Below are positions 26,414 through 33,593 of a stretch of DNA of 64,000 nucleotides, one piece after another. A program made the translations under genes and the position numbers. The notes under the pieces are model-generated. The model did no database searches. It saw only the letters and a program-made list of their open reading frames with translations, and was not told the DNA's origin. This DNA comes from Streptomyces sp. TLI_105 (GTDB taxonomy: Bacteria > Actinomycetota > Actinomycetes > Streptomycetales > Streptomycetaceae), in NCBI RefSeq assembly GCF_900105415.1, contig NZ_FNSM01000001.1, positions 1,984,001 to 2,048,000 on the forward strand, in the 5' to 3' direction. Numbering within the stretch: position 1 is the stretch's first letter; every line of letters starts with the position of its first letter.

Positions 26414-27231
26414 TCCGGCTCACCCGCCCCCGCCGCCGTGCCCTTGCGGATGCCCGTGAAGTCGCCGTGGAAGGTGTTGCCGTGGACGTCGACCACGTCT
26501 CCCCCGATGTGGTACGTGCGGTTCCCGCCTCCGGTCCGGGGCGTTGGGCCGTCCCCCCGCGACGGCCCAACGCCGGTCCGTGGACCCCGCTCCCGCTCCG
26601 GAGCCGGCGGCTCCCCCTCGGCTCCGGTCAGCGGCGGGGCGGTCCTGCGCGGGACGTGGAACCACGCGGTCTCGTCGGTCTCCTTGGACCGGATGCGGGC
26701 CGGCCGGTAGTGGGTCGGCTCGACGTACCGCCCGCCCTCGGCGACCACGTTCCCGTACAGCCAGTCGGAGACGACGACCAGGAGGTCGACCTCAGGGCTC
26801 TCCGCCATGATCCGCTTCGCGGGGGCGCTGTCGCAGAGCCGGGCGGCGAGGTCCACCGCCCGCCCGACGAGCCCGTGCCCGTCCTGGGCGACGAGCCCCG
26901 CGTTCATGCCGATCCGCAGCCGCAGGCGCCGGTTCCGGCCCGTGTTGTGGGCGCGCAGGCTCTCGTACAGGGTGTCGATCCAGCGTCCGACCATGAGCGT
27001 CGGCGGCACGTCGGGGCGCAGGGCGGCGAGGATGCCGTCCCCCCGGTCCTCCTGGTGGAAGGTGCCCGGTTCGACGCCGACGGAGCCGTACGCCTCGTCG
27101 AAGGCGGCGTACATCGCGGCCCGGTGCAGCTCCTTCTCGGCCATGCCCAGGGTTCCGGAGCCGCAGATGTCTCCGAAGACGACGAACCGGTGGATCCCGC
27201 CCGCTACCCCGTTCACTCCCGCACTGCTCAC
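26410..27231 (-). CDS. Class III nucleotide-cyclase-like protein with His-Gly-Asp tail
   Basis: 273 residues. The class III cyclase pattern is clear. FGDICGSG supplies the first metal-binding Asp (D21), EDRGDGILAAL the second (D65), and IGMNAGLV followed by GRAVDLAARL covers the transition-state segment. There the usual Asn is replaced by Asp (D127) while the Arg is kept (R131), so activity and base preference may differ from standard adenylate cyclases. After about 185 a disordered linker leads to TYHIGGDVVDVHGNTFHGDF near 240-262, echoing the N-terminal motif of the next protein. The GTG at 27231 is chosen for AGGGAG seven bases upstream and because similarity starts there. The stop overlaps the ATPase start (GTGA). 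In context it could make a cyclic nucleotide for the PycTM-like effector or the Crp-type regulator; catalysis is inferred. Confidence 0.78.
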   Translation of the reverse strand: MSSAGVNGVAGGIHRFVVFGDICGSGTLGMAEKELHRAAMYAAFDEAYGSVGVEPGTFHQEDRGDGILAALRPDVPPTLMVGRWIDTLYESLRAHNTGRNRRLRLRIGMNAGLVAQDGHGLVGRAVDLAARLCDSAPAKRIMAESPEVDLLVVVSDWLYGNVVAEGGRYVEPTHYRPARIRSKETDETAWFHVPRRTAPPLTGAEGEPPAPERERGPRTGVGPSRGDGPTPRTGGGNRTYHIGGDVVDVHGNTFHGDFTGIRKGTAAGAGEPE

Positions 27232-27254
27232 TCTCGGACTCCCTGTGTGTGGTG

Positions 27255-27280
27255 CCGTGGTGGTGCGTGTGTCACATGTC
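27255..27280 (-). promoter_or_regulatory. Candidate Crp-type operator before the cyclase-like gene
   Basis: The plus-strand sequence TGGTGCGTGTGTCACA (27261-27276) has a perfect TCACA half-site and a degenerate left half at CRP spacing. It contains TGTGTCAC (27268-27275), an eight-base word also found in the promoter of the Crp/Fnr gene at 28167-28174. It lies in the 86-bp gap between the regulator (stop 27318) and the cyclase-like gene (start 27231), where an internal promoter would be expected. Confidence 0.35.
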
Positions 27281-27317
27281 CAGACTGGCCGCCCGCAGCG
27301 GCCGGCGATGTAGCCGT

Positions 27318-28046
27318 TTACACACCCGGCGGAGATGCGGCCGCCGGGTTTCCGCCGGGGCGTGCGCGCCCCTGCGCGAGCAGCACCAGGACCGGCATGT
27401 CGAGGACGACGACGGTGCGGTTCGCGGTGCGGACGACGTCCTGTTCCCGGAGCAGGCGCAGCGCTTTGGCCACCGCCTCCCGGGTGGCTCCGATGGCCGC
27501 CGCCAGATCGTGCTGGGGCAGCGGAAGCTCCAGTACGGTCCCGCCGCCGTCGGCCCGCCGGCCGGCGCGCTCGGCCAGTTCGACGAGCCGGGCGGCGAGG
27601 CGCTGGAGGACGGTCTCGGAGGCGAGCGCGCGCCGCTCGACGTCGGCGCTGCGCAGCCGGGTGGCGAGCTGGCGCATGATCAGCGCGGTCGCGTGCGGCC
27701 GGGCGGCGAGGAAGCGCCGGAACCGGTCGCCGGAGACGGCCACCGCCTCGACCGTGCCGAGGGCGGTGACGCTGGCGCTGCGCGGGCCCCGGTCGACGGC
27801 GGCGAGGTCGCCGACGACCTCTCCGGCGCCGCGCAGGGCGAGGATGAGCCGCGATCCGCGCTCGGTGCCGACGGAGACGACGGACCAGCCGGAGAGGAGC
27901 GCGAGGACGTAGGCGCTGGTGTCGCGTTCGCGGATCATCACCTCCCCCGGCTCGTAGACGCGCCGGACGCCCTCGGCGAGCAGCGACCGCCGGTCGGCCG
28001 CGGTGAGGGCGTGGAGGAAGGAGCGGTCCTGGCCGAAGAGACTCAT
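27318..28046 (-). CDS. Crp/Fnr-family transcription regulator
   Basis: 242 residues, first gene of the large minus-strand operon. Residues about 10-125 are a cyclic-nucleotide-binding domain. The phosphate-binding cassette reads GEVVGDLAAVDRGPRSAS, keeping the Arg-Ser pair that holds the phosphate in CRP and replacing the ribose-contacting Glu with Asp. A dimerisation helix (FLAARPHATALIMRQLATRL) follows, then a winged helix-turn-helix (LPLPQHDLAAAIGATREAVAKALRLLREQDVV, about 170-205). No Fnr-type cysteine cluster is present, so an Fe-S sensor is unlikely. It lies immediately upstream of a class III cyclase-like gene, and similar half-sites occur before both, which suggests cyclic-nucleotide-dependent autoregulation. 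The specific ligand is not known. Confidence 0.88.
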   Translation of the reverse strand: MSLFGQDRSFLHALTAADRRSLLAEGVRRVYEPGEVMIRERDTSAYVLALLSGWSVVSVGTERGSRLILALRGAGEVVGDLAAVDRGPRSASVTALGTVEAVAVSGDRFRRFLAARPHATALIMRQLATRLRSADVERRALASETVLQRLAARLVELAERAGRRADGGGTVLELPLPQHDLAAAIGATREAVAKALRLLREQDVVRTANRTVVVLDMPVLVLLAQGRARPGGNPAAASPPGV

Positions 28047-28137
28047 CGCCGCTCACCCCCGTACCGTCCGCGGGCCCTCCGGGGAAGACCGTCCGCCGGC
28101 GGCCGACCGGCGCTTTCGCGTGTGTGTTCCCACCTCA

Positions 28138-28178
28138 TGTGGCGTGCTCCGCCACACTATTGACGCTGTGTCACGTCA
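28138..28178. promoter_or_regulatory. Two adjacent inverted repeats in the promoter of the Crp/Fnr gene
   Basis: TGTGGCG (28138-28144) pairs with CGCCACA (28150-28156) around a 5-bp spacer, and TGACG (28161-28165) pairs with CGTCA (28174-28178) around an 8-bp spacer that includes TGTGTCAC. They lie 92-132 bp upstream of the regulator start. Length and GTG/CAC content suit a Crp-type dimer, but neither has the exact TGTGA-N6-TCACA spacing. Confidence 0.4.
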
Positions 28179-28223
28179 TGGGGTGAAGAACGCTAGAGGG
28201 TGCGGAAGAAACGCGTCAACGAG

Positions 28224-28273
28224 CACGGGGGGCGCAGGGGAGCGCCGCCGTCGGCACCCCTGCGCCCCCCGTG
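28224..28273. terminator. Large stem-loop, distal of a tandem pair
   Basis: CACGGGGGGCGCAGGGG at 28224-28240 is perfectly complementary to 28257-28273, a 17-bp stem with a 16-nt loop. There is no T-tract. Together with the next stem-loop it separates the hen1-pnkp operon from the Crp/Fnr gene on the same strand. The gap 28047-28355 otherwise holds only the operator candidates and no gene. Confidence 0.7.
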
Positions 28274-28281
28274 GAAGCGGC

Positions 28282-28331
28282 CCGGGGTGTGTTCGCGAAA
28301 CCTTCGTGAAGGCTTCGCGAACACACCCCGG
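28282..28331. terminator. 50-nt near-perfect palindrome just after pnkp
   Basis: CCGGGGTGTGTTCGCGAA (28282-28299) pairs perfectly with 28314-28331. Inside it CCTTC-GT-GAAGG forms a second stem, leaving a single A/C mismatch (28300/28313). The hairpin begins 25 bp after the pnkp stop at 28356, as expected for the terminator of hen1-pnkp. The central TTCGCGAA palindromes could also bind protein. Confidence 0.75.
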
Positions 28332-28355
28332 AATCCAGGCTTCGCAGCAACCCGG

Positions 28356-30908
28356 TCAGAGTCTCGGGTCGACCGGTTCCGACTCCAGGGCCAGGACCGC
28401 GAAGACTGCCTCGTGGACCCGCCAGAGCGGTTCGCCCGCGGCGAGCCGGTCGAGTGCCTCCAGGCCGAGCGCGTACTCGCGCAGCGCGAGCGACCGCTTG
28501 TGGCCGAGGAAACGCTGCCGCAGCCTCTCCAGGTTCTCCGGCCGGGTGTACTCGGGACCGTAGATGATCCGCAGGTACTCCCGGCCGCGCACCTTCACGC
28601 CCGGCTGCCCGAGCCGCCCCTTCGCGTCGCGGACGAGCGCCGCCAGCGGCTTGACGACCATGCCCTCGCCGCCCGCCCCGGTCAGCTCCAGCCACCAGTC
28701 GGTGCCCGCGCGGACCGAGGCCTCGTCGCCGGTGTCGACGACGAGCCGGCGGGTGACCTGGAGCAGCCCGGTCGGGTCGTGCTCGACGAGCCGGTCGAGC
28801 CAGGCCAGCTGCTCGTCGTGCGGCACCGCCGCGAGCGAGCGCCCGCGCGTCGCGAGCAGCTGGAAGGGCGCGAACCGCACGCCCTCCAGACCCTCGGTCG
28901 GCCAGCAGTACCTGCGGTACGCCTCGGTGAAGGCCGCCGCGTCCACGGCCCGCTCCCGCTGCCGGGCGAGCAGCCCGTCGATCCCCTCGACCCCGCGTCC
29001 CACCGCCCGCTCCAGGGCGTCGATCGCCCCGGGGAGGACGACGCCGGAAGCGGCGCCGACCGCGGCGTACTGCGCGCGCAGCAGCCCGGCGGACTTGAGC
29101 GACCACGGCATCAGCTCGCCGTCAAGCAGCAGCCAGTCCCCCGTGCCGGAGGCACCGTCGGACGCGGCGAGCTCGTCCCACAGGCCCGCCGCGCCGATCG
29201 CCGTCCGCAGTCGGCCGAGGACCTCCTCGGTGACGTCCTGATCGTCGAAGAAGGGCCGCCCGGTACGGGTGTACAGGGCACCGGTCACCCCGGTGACGCC
29301 GAAGTGCTCGCGGGCCGCCTCCTCGTCCCGGCAGACGAGGGCCACGGCCCGGGAGCCCATGTGCTTCTCCTCGCACACGACCCGCTCGACGCCGTCGGCC
29401 CGGTACTGGGCGAAGGCCTCGGCCGGGTGCTCCAGGTAGCCCTCCTCCTTCGAGGTCGCGGTGGGCGCCATCGTCGGCGGCAGGTAGGCGAGCAGTCGCG
29501 GGTCGACCGCGAACCGGCTCATGACCTCCAGGGCCGCCGCGGCGTTCTCCTCGCGCACGGCGACGTTCCCGAGGTGGCGGGTCTCCACGGTCCGCCGCCC
29601 GTGCACGTCCCCCAGGTCCAGGGGGCGCCCCTGGTGCCCGCCGGGCGCCTCGGTGGCGAGCGGCCGCGCCGGCTCGTACCAGACGCGCTCGGCCGGTACG
29701 TCGACGAGCTCGCGCTCCGGCCAGCGCAGCGCGGTCATCCTCCCGCCGAAGACGGCCCCGGTGTCGAGGCAGAGGGTGTTGTTGATCCAGGAGGTGCGGG
29801 GCACGGGGGTGTGTCCGTACACGACGGCGGCCCGGCCCCGGTACTCCTCCGCCCACGGATAGCGCACCGGCAGCCCGAACTCGTCGGTCTCACCCGTGGT
29901 GTCCCCGTACAGCGCGTGCGAGCGCACCCGCCCGGAGGTCCGGCCGTGGTACTTCTCCGGCAGACCGGCGTGGCAGACGACGAGGTTCCCGCCGTCGAGG
30001 ACGTAGTGGCTGACGAGGCCGTCGATGAACTCCGCCACCTCCGCGCGGAACTCCTCGCTCTCGTGCCCCAACTGCTCGATGGTCTCGGCCAGTCCGTGCG
30101 TCTCCTGCACCTTCCGCCCCTTGAGCCACCGGCCGAGCTTGTTCTCGTGGTTGCCGGGGACGCACAGCGCGTCGCCCGCGGCGACCATCCCCATGACCCG
30201 GCGCAGGACGCCCGGCGAGTCGGGGCCCCGGTCGACGAGGTCGCCGACGAAGACGGCCGTCCGCCCCTCGGGGTGGTGTCCGTCGACGTAGCCGAGCTCG
30301 GCGAGCAGGGTCTCCAGCTCGGAGCGGCAGCCGTGGATGTCGCCGATGATGTCGAACGGGCCGGTGAGGTGCCGCAGGTCGTTGAAGCGACGCTCCAGGA
30401 CGACCTCGGCCTCCTCGACCTCCTCCACGGAGCGCAGCACGTGCACCTTGCGGAAGCCCTCGCGCTCCAGGCCGCGCAGCGAACGGCGCAGCTCCCGCCG
30501 GTGGCGCTGGATGACGTGCGCCGGCATGTCCGCCCGGTCGGGCCGGGCGGCGTTCCGGGTGCGGCACACCTCCTCGGGGAGGTCGAGGACGATGGCGATC
30601 GGCAGCACGTCGTGCTCCCTGGCCAGCTGGACGAGCTGACGCCGGGCCTCCTGCTGCACGTTGGTGGCGTCGACGACGGTCAGCCGCCCCGCCGCCAGAC
30701 GCTTGCCCGCGATGTAGTGGAGGACGTCGAAGGCGTCCTTGCTCGCGGACTGGTCGTTCTCGTCGTCGGCGACGAGCCCCCGGCAGAAGTCGGAGGAGAC
30801 GACCTCGGTCGGCTTGAAGTGGCGCCGGGCGAAGGTGGACTTGCCGGAACCGGTGGCACCGACGAGCACCACGAGGGACAGATCGGTGACGGGCAGGGTG
30901 CGGGTCAT
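28356..30908 (-). CDS. pnkp: Polynucleotide kinase-phosphatase-ligase of bacterial RNA repair
   Basis: 850 residues in three catalytic parts. The N-terminal 5'-OH polynucleotide kinase has the P-loop GATGSGKSTF at about 17-26. The central binuclear metallophosphatase removes 2',3'-cyclic phosphate, with DIHGC near 190, GDLVDRGPDS near 220, GNHENK near 248, HAGLP and GHTP further on. The C-terminal adenylyltransferase (ligase) domain has its nucleotidyl lysine in EKHMGS near 515. Order and size match bacterial Pnkp. The ATG at 30908 overlaps the hen1 stop (ATGA), giving the standard hen1-pnkp pair that repairs tRNAs cut by ribotoxins and 2'-O-methylates the repaired end. The strong stem-loop downstream ends the operon. 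Its position beside a putative conflict operon is suggestive. Confidence 0.95.
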   Translation of the reverse strand: MTRTLPVTDLSLVVLVGATGSGKSTFARRHFKPTEVVSSDFCRGLVADDENDQSASKDAFDVLHYIAGKRLAAGRLTVVDATNVQQEARRQLVQLAREHDVLPIAIVLDLPEEVCRTRNAARPDRADMPAHVIQRHRRELRRSLRGLEREGFRKVHVLRSVEEVEEAEVVLERRFNDLRHLTGPFDIIGDIHGCRSELETLLAELGYVDGHHPEGRTAVFVGDLVDRGPDSPGVLRRVMGMVAAGDALCVPGNHENKLGRWLKGRKVQETHGLAETIEQLGHESEEFRAEVAEFIDGLVSHYVLDGGNLVVCHAGLPEKYHGRTSGRVRSHALYGDTTGETDEFGLPVRYPWAEEYRGRAAVVYGHTPVPRTSWINNTLCLDTGAVFGGRMTALRWPERELVDVPAERVWYEPARPLATEAPGGHQGRPLDLGDVHGRRTVETRHLGNVAVREENAAAALEVMSRFAVDPRLLAYLPPTMAPTATSKEEGYLEHPAEAFAQYRADGVERVVCEEKHMGSRAVALVCRDEEAAREHFGVTGVTGALYTRTGRPFFDDQDVTEEVLGRLRTAIGAAGLWDELAASDGASGTGDWLLLDGELMPWSLKSAGLLRAQYAAVGAASGVVLPGAIDALERAVGRGVEGIDGLLARQRERAVDAAAFTEAYRRYCWPTEGLEGVRFAPFQLLATRGRSLAAVPHDEQLAWLDRLVEHDPTGLLQVTRRLVVDTGDEASVRAGTDWWLELTGAGGEGMVVKPLAALVRDAKGRLGQPGVKVRGREYLRIIYGPEYTRPENLERLRQRFLGHKRSLALREYALGLEALDRLAAGEPLWRVHEAVFAVLALESEPVDPRL

Positions 30909-32419
30909 GCTGTGACCTCCTTCAAGGTCTCGTCGGTACGGCTCTCGGTACGGCTCTCGCCACCGCTGTCGGCGCGGCTCCCGGTACGGCTGAAGACGGC
31001 CATCTGGGTCGGCGGCCCGACCTCCGGGTCGTCCGGTCCGACGGGGGCGAACTCGACCCCGTAGCCGTACTGCCCCGCGACGCCGGCCGCCCAGGCGCGG
31101 AACTCCTCGCGGGTCCACTCGAAGCGGTGGTCGCCGTGCCGGACGTGCCCGGCCGGAAGTGACTCCCAGCGCACGTTGTACTCGACGTTCGGCGTGGTCA
31201 CGACGACCGTACGGGGCCGGGCCGAGCCGAACACCGCGTACTCCAGGGCCGGCAGCCTCGGCAGGTCCAGGTGCTCGATCACCTCGCTGAGCACGGCCGC
31301 GTCATAGCCCGCGAGCCGCTTGTCGGTGTACGCGAGGGAGCCCTGCGTCAGCTTCACCCGGGCGGCCTGCCGCTCCCCCATCCGGTCGAGCCGAAGCCGG
31401 CGCGCGGCGACGCCCAGGGCCCGCGCGGACACGTCCACGCCGACGATCTCGGTGAAGCGCGGGTCCTTGAGCAGGGCCTGCACCAACTGTCCCTGCCCAC
31501 AGCCGAGGTCGAGCACGCGCGTCGCGCCGGCGCTCCTCAGCGCGGCGAGGATCGCCTCCCGTCGCTGCTCGGCGAGCGGCACCGGACGCTCCTCCGTGTC
31601 GGTGGTCTCGTCGACGGCGTTGTCGACGTCCTCGACGTCCAGGCCCTCGGCCTCGGCGAGCCGCACCAGTTCGAGCCGCTCCGTCGCCGCGCGGGCCAGA
31701 CCCCAGCGGCGCGAGAGATAGCGGGCGGTGATCAGCTTCCGCTCGGGGTGACCGGCCAGCCAGCCGTCACCGGCGCGCAGCAGCTTGTCGACCTCGTCGG
31801 GCGCGACCCAGTAGTGCTTGGCGTCGTCGAGGACCGGCAGCAGGACGTACAGCTGGTTGAGGGCGTCCGCGAGCCGCAGCTCGCCCTCCAGGACCAGCCG
31901 CACGTACCGCGAGTCGCCCCACTCGGGGAACTCCCCGTCCAGCGCCACCGGTTCGGCCTCCACCGTCTCCCAGCCCAGCGGCCCGAACAGCGCCCGCACC
32001 AGCTCCGCGCCGCCCCGGGCGGGGAGCACGGGGACCTCGACGCGCAGCGGCAGCGGCTCGGCGGCCCGCTCGGGCATCGCCTTGCACTCGCCGTGCAGCG
32101 CGGTCTTGAAGACCCTGGCGAGCGCGACGGCCAGCAGCGAGGACGCCGCGTAGGGCCGGTCGTTGACGTACTGCGCGAGCGCCGAGTCCGGGGCGCCGCC
32201 CCGGCCCTTGCCCTTGCCGCGGCGCACCAGCGCCACGGGGTCCACCTCCAGGAGGAGTGCCGCCGTGCACCGCTCGGCACTCGCCTCGGGGTAGAGGACA
32301 TGCGCCGTGCCGTACGAGGTCGAGAACGCCTGCGCCCGCTCGGGATGCTTGTGCAGCAGAAAACCGAGATCGGTCGCGGGTCGCTCCGGGTTGCCGTAGG
32401 TACTGATCGTCAGGAACAC
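30905..32419 (-). CDS. hen1: Hen1 RNA 3'-terminal ribose 2'-O-methyltransferase
   Basis: 504 residues. The N-terminal ligase-activating region begins VFLTISTYGNPERPATDLGFLLHKHPER, a conserved bacterial Hen1 opening that fixes the GTG start at 32419, although only a weak ribosome-binding site precedes it. The C-terminal methyltransferase has the SAM loop VLDLGCGQGQL near 303, EVIEHLD near 380 (the E-x-x-E-H metal-binding motif of Hen1) and HGDHRFEWTREEF near 430. It marks repaired RNA breaks with a 2'-O-methyl group so that the same ribotoxin cannot cut again. It is coupled to pnkp by a 4-nt overlap. The tail after about 480 is a Ser/Arg/Glu repeat of no clear role. Confidence 0.94.
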   Translation of the reverse strand: MFLTISTYGNPERPATDLGFLLHKHPERAQAFSTSYGTAHVLYPEASAERCTAALLLEVDPVALVRRGKGKGRGGAPDSALAQYVNDRPYAASSLLAVALARVFKTALHGECKAMPERAAEPLPLRVEVPVLPARGGAELVRALFGPLGWETVEAEPVALDGEFPEWGDSRYVRLVLEGELRLADALNQLYVLLPVLDDAKHYWVAPDEVDKLLRAGDGWLAGHPERKLITARYLSRRWGLARAATERLELVRLAEAEGLDVEDVDNAVDETTDTEERPVPLAEQRREAILAALRSAGATRVLDLGCGQGQLVQALLKDPRFTEIVGVDVSARALGVAARRLRLDRMGERQAARVKLTQGSLAYTDKRLAGYDAAVLSEVIEHLDLPRLPALEYAVFGSARPRTVVVTTPNVEYNVRWESLPAGHVRHGDHRFEWTREEFRAWAAGVAGQYGYGVEFAPVGPDDPEVGPPTQMAVFSRTGSRADSGGESRTESRTDETLKEVTA

Positions 32420-32502
32420 ACGCTCGAGTATGGGCGCCCCCCGCCCCACCGACCAGGCATTTTCCGACCGCCACCACTTGACGGCGCCCGGCCGGACGCC
32501 GG

Positions 32503-32522
32503 GGTCCGGGCGTTCCCGGACC
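32503..32522. terminator. GC-rich stem-loop downstream of mmuM
   Basis: GGTCCGGG (32503-32510) pairs with CCCGGACC (32515-32522) around CGTT. It lies about 135 bp after the mmuM stop, in the 237-bp gap before hen1. Nearby bases 32545-32620 hold imperfect GATCCGGGC direct repeats. No gene is visible in this gap. Confidence 0.45.
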
Positions 32523-32656
32523 GGGCAGCCGGTCCGGACAACCAAGTCCAGGCGGCCCGGTCCGGGCGTCCCGATCCGGGCGACCCGATCCGGGCCAGGC
32601 GACCCGGGCCAGGCAGCCCATGCACCGGCGCGCGAGGCCGGGCGCCGGGCCGCGCA

Positions 32657-33580
32657 TCAGTCGGCGTCGGCGTCGTTCCCCTCCGACAGAGCGTCGGCGA
32701 GTGCGGCGATCGTCTTCGGGCCGACGCGGCAGCAGCCGCCGACGAGGCGGGCTCCCGCTCCGGTCCAGGCGACGGCCCGGGCCGGGTCGAAGGCCGTGTC
32801 CCCGCGCCAGCCCCGCGCCCGGGCGTCCCACCGCTCCCCGCTGTTCGGGTAGACGACGGCCGGCTTCCCGGTCACGGCCACGGCGAGCTCCACGGCGGCC
32901 CCCGCCTCGGCCGGGTCGCAGCAATTCACCCCGACCGCCACGACCTGGTCGTTCCCCGCGGCGACCGCGAAGGCCTCCGCCAGGTCCTGCCCGGCCCGGG
33001 TCCGCCCGCCCGCGACCGTGTACGACAGCCAGACCGGCACCCCGCACCCCTCGGCCGCCCGCAGCAGCGCCTCGGCCTCCTCCGCGTCCGGAACCGTCTC
33101 CAGGGCCAGGACGTCCGGCTCCGCCCCGGCGAGCACTTCGATCCGCGGCCGGTGGAACCTCTCCAGCGCCCCCACGGACAAGCCGTACCGTCCCCGGTAC
33201 TCGCTGCCGTCCGCCAGCATCGCCCCGTACGGCCCGACGGACGCGGCGACCCACACCTCCTCCTCCCCTGCCTCCGCCGCCGTCCGGGCGAGTTCCACGC
33301 TCCGGCCGAGCAGCCGCGTCGCCTCCTCCCTGCCCGCGCCCCGCCGGGCGAAGCCCTCGAACGTGGCCTGATAGCTGGAGGTGATCAGCACCCGCGCGCC
33401 GGCCCGCACGTACGCCGTGTGGGCCGCCTCGATCTGCTCGGGCCCGTCGGCGAGGAGCCGCGCGGACCAGAGCGCGTCCGAGAGGTCGCAGCCCTGCGCC
33501 TCCAACTGGTTGGACAGCCCGCCGTCGAGGACGAGCACCCCCTCGCCGAGGGCTTCGGCGAGCGTACGGTCCGGTCTCAT
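32657..33580 (-). CDS. mmuM: Homocysteine S-methyltransferase
   Basis: 307 residues. The domain starts at VLVLDGGLSNQLEAQG, typical of the family. The zinc-thiolate ligands are all present: Cys in GVNCCDP near 217 and the Cys pair in GGCCRVG near 282. It transfers a methyl group from S-methylmethionine or S-adenosylmethionine to homocysteine to make methionine. It starts 13 bp after the stop of an F420-type oxidoreductase on the same strand, so the two are probably cotranscribed, though no metabolic link is obvious. No S-methylmethionine permease (MmuP) is adjacent. Confidence 0.92.
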   Translation of the reverse strand: MRPDRTLAEALGEGVLVLDGGLSNQLEAQGCDLSDALWSARLLADGPEQIEAAHTAYVRAGARVLITSSYQATFEGFARRGAGREEATRLLGRSVELARTAAEAGEEEVWVAASVGPYGAMLADGSEYRGRYGLSVGALERFHRPRIEVLAGAEPDVLALETVPDAEEAEALLRAAEGCGVPVWLSYTVAGGRTRAGQDLAEAFAVAAGNDQVVAVGVNCCDPAEAGAAVELAVAVTGKPAVVYPNSGERWDARARGWRGDTAFDPARAVAWTGAGARLVGGCCRVGPKTIAALADALSEGNDADAD

Positions 33581-33593
33581 CGCGTCACCCCGC

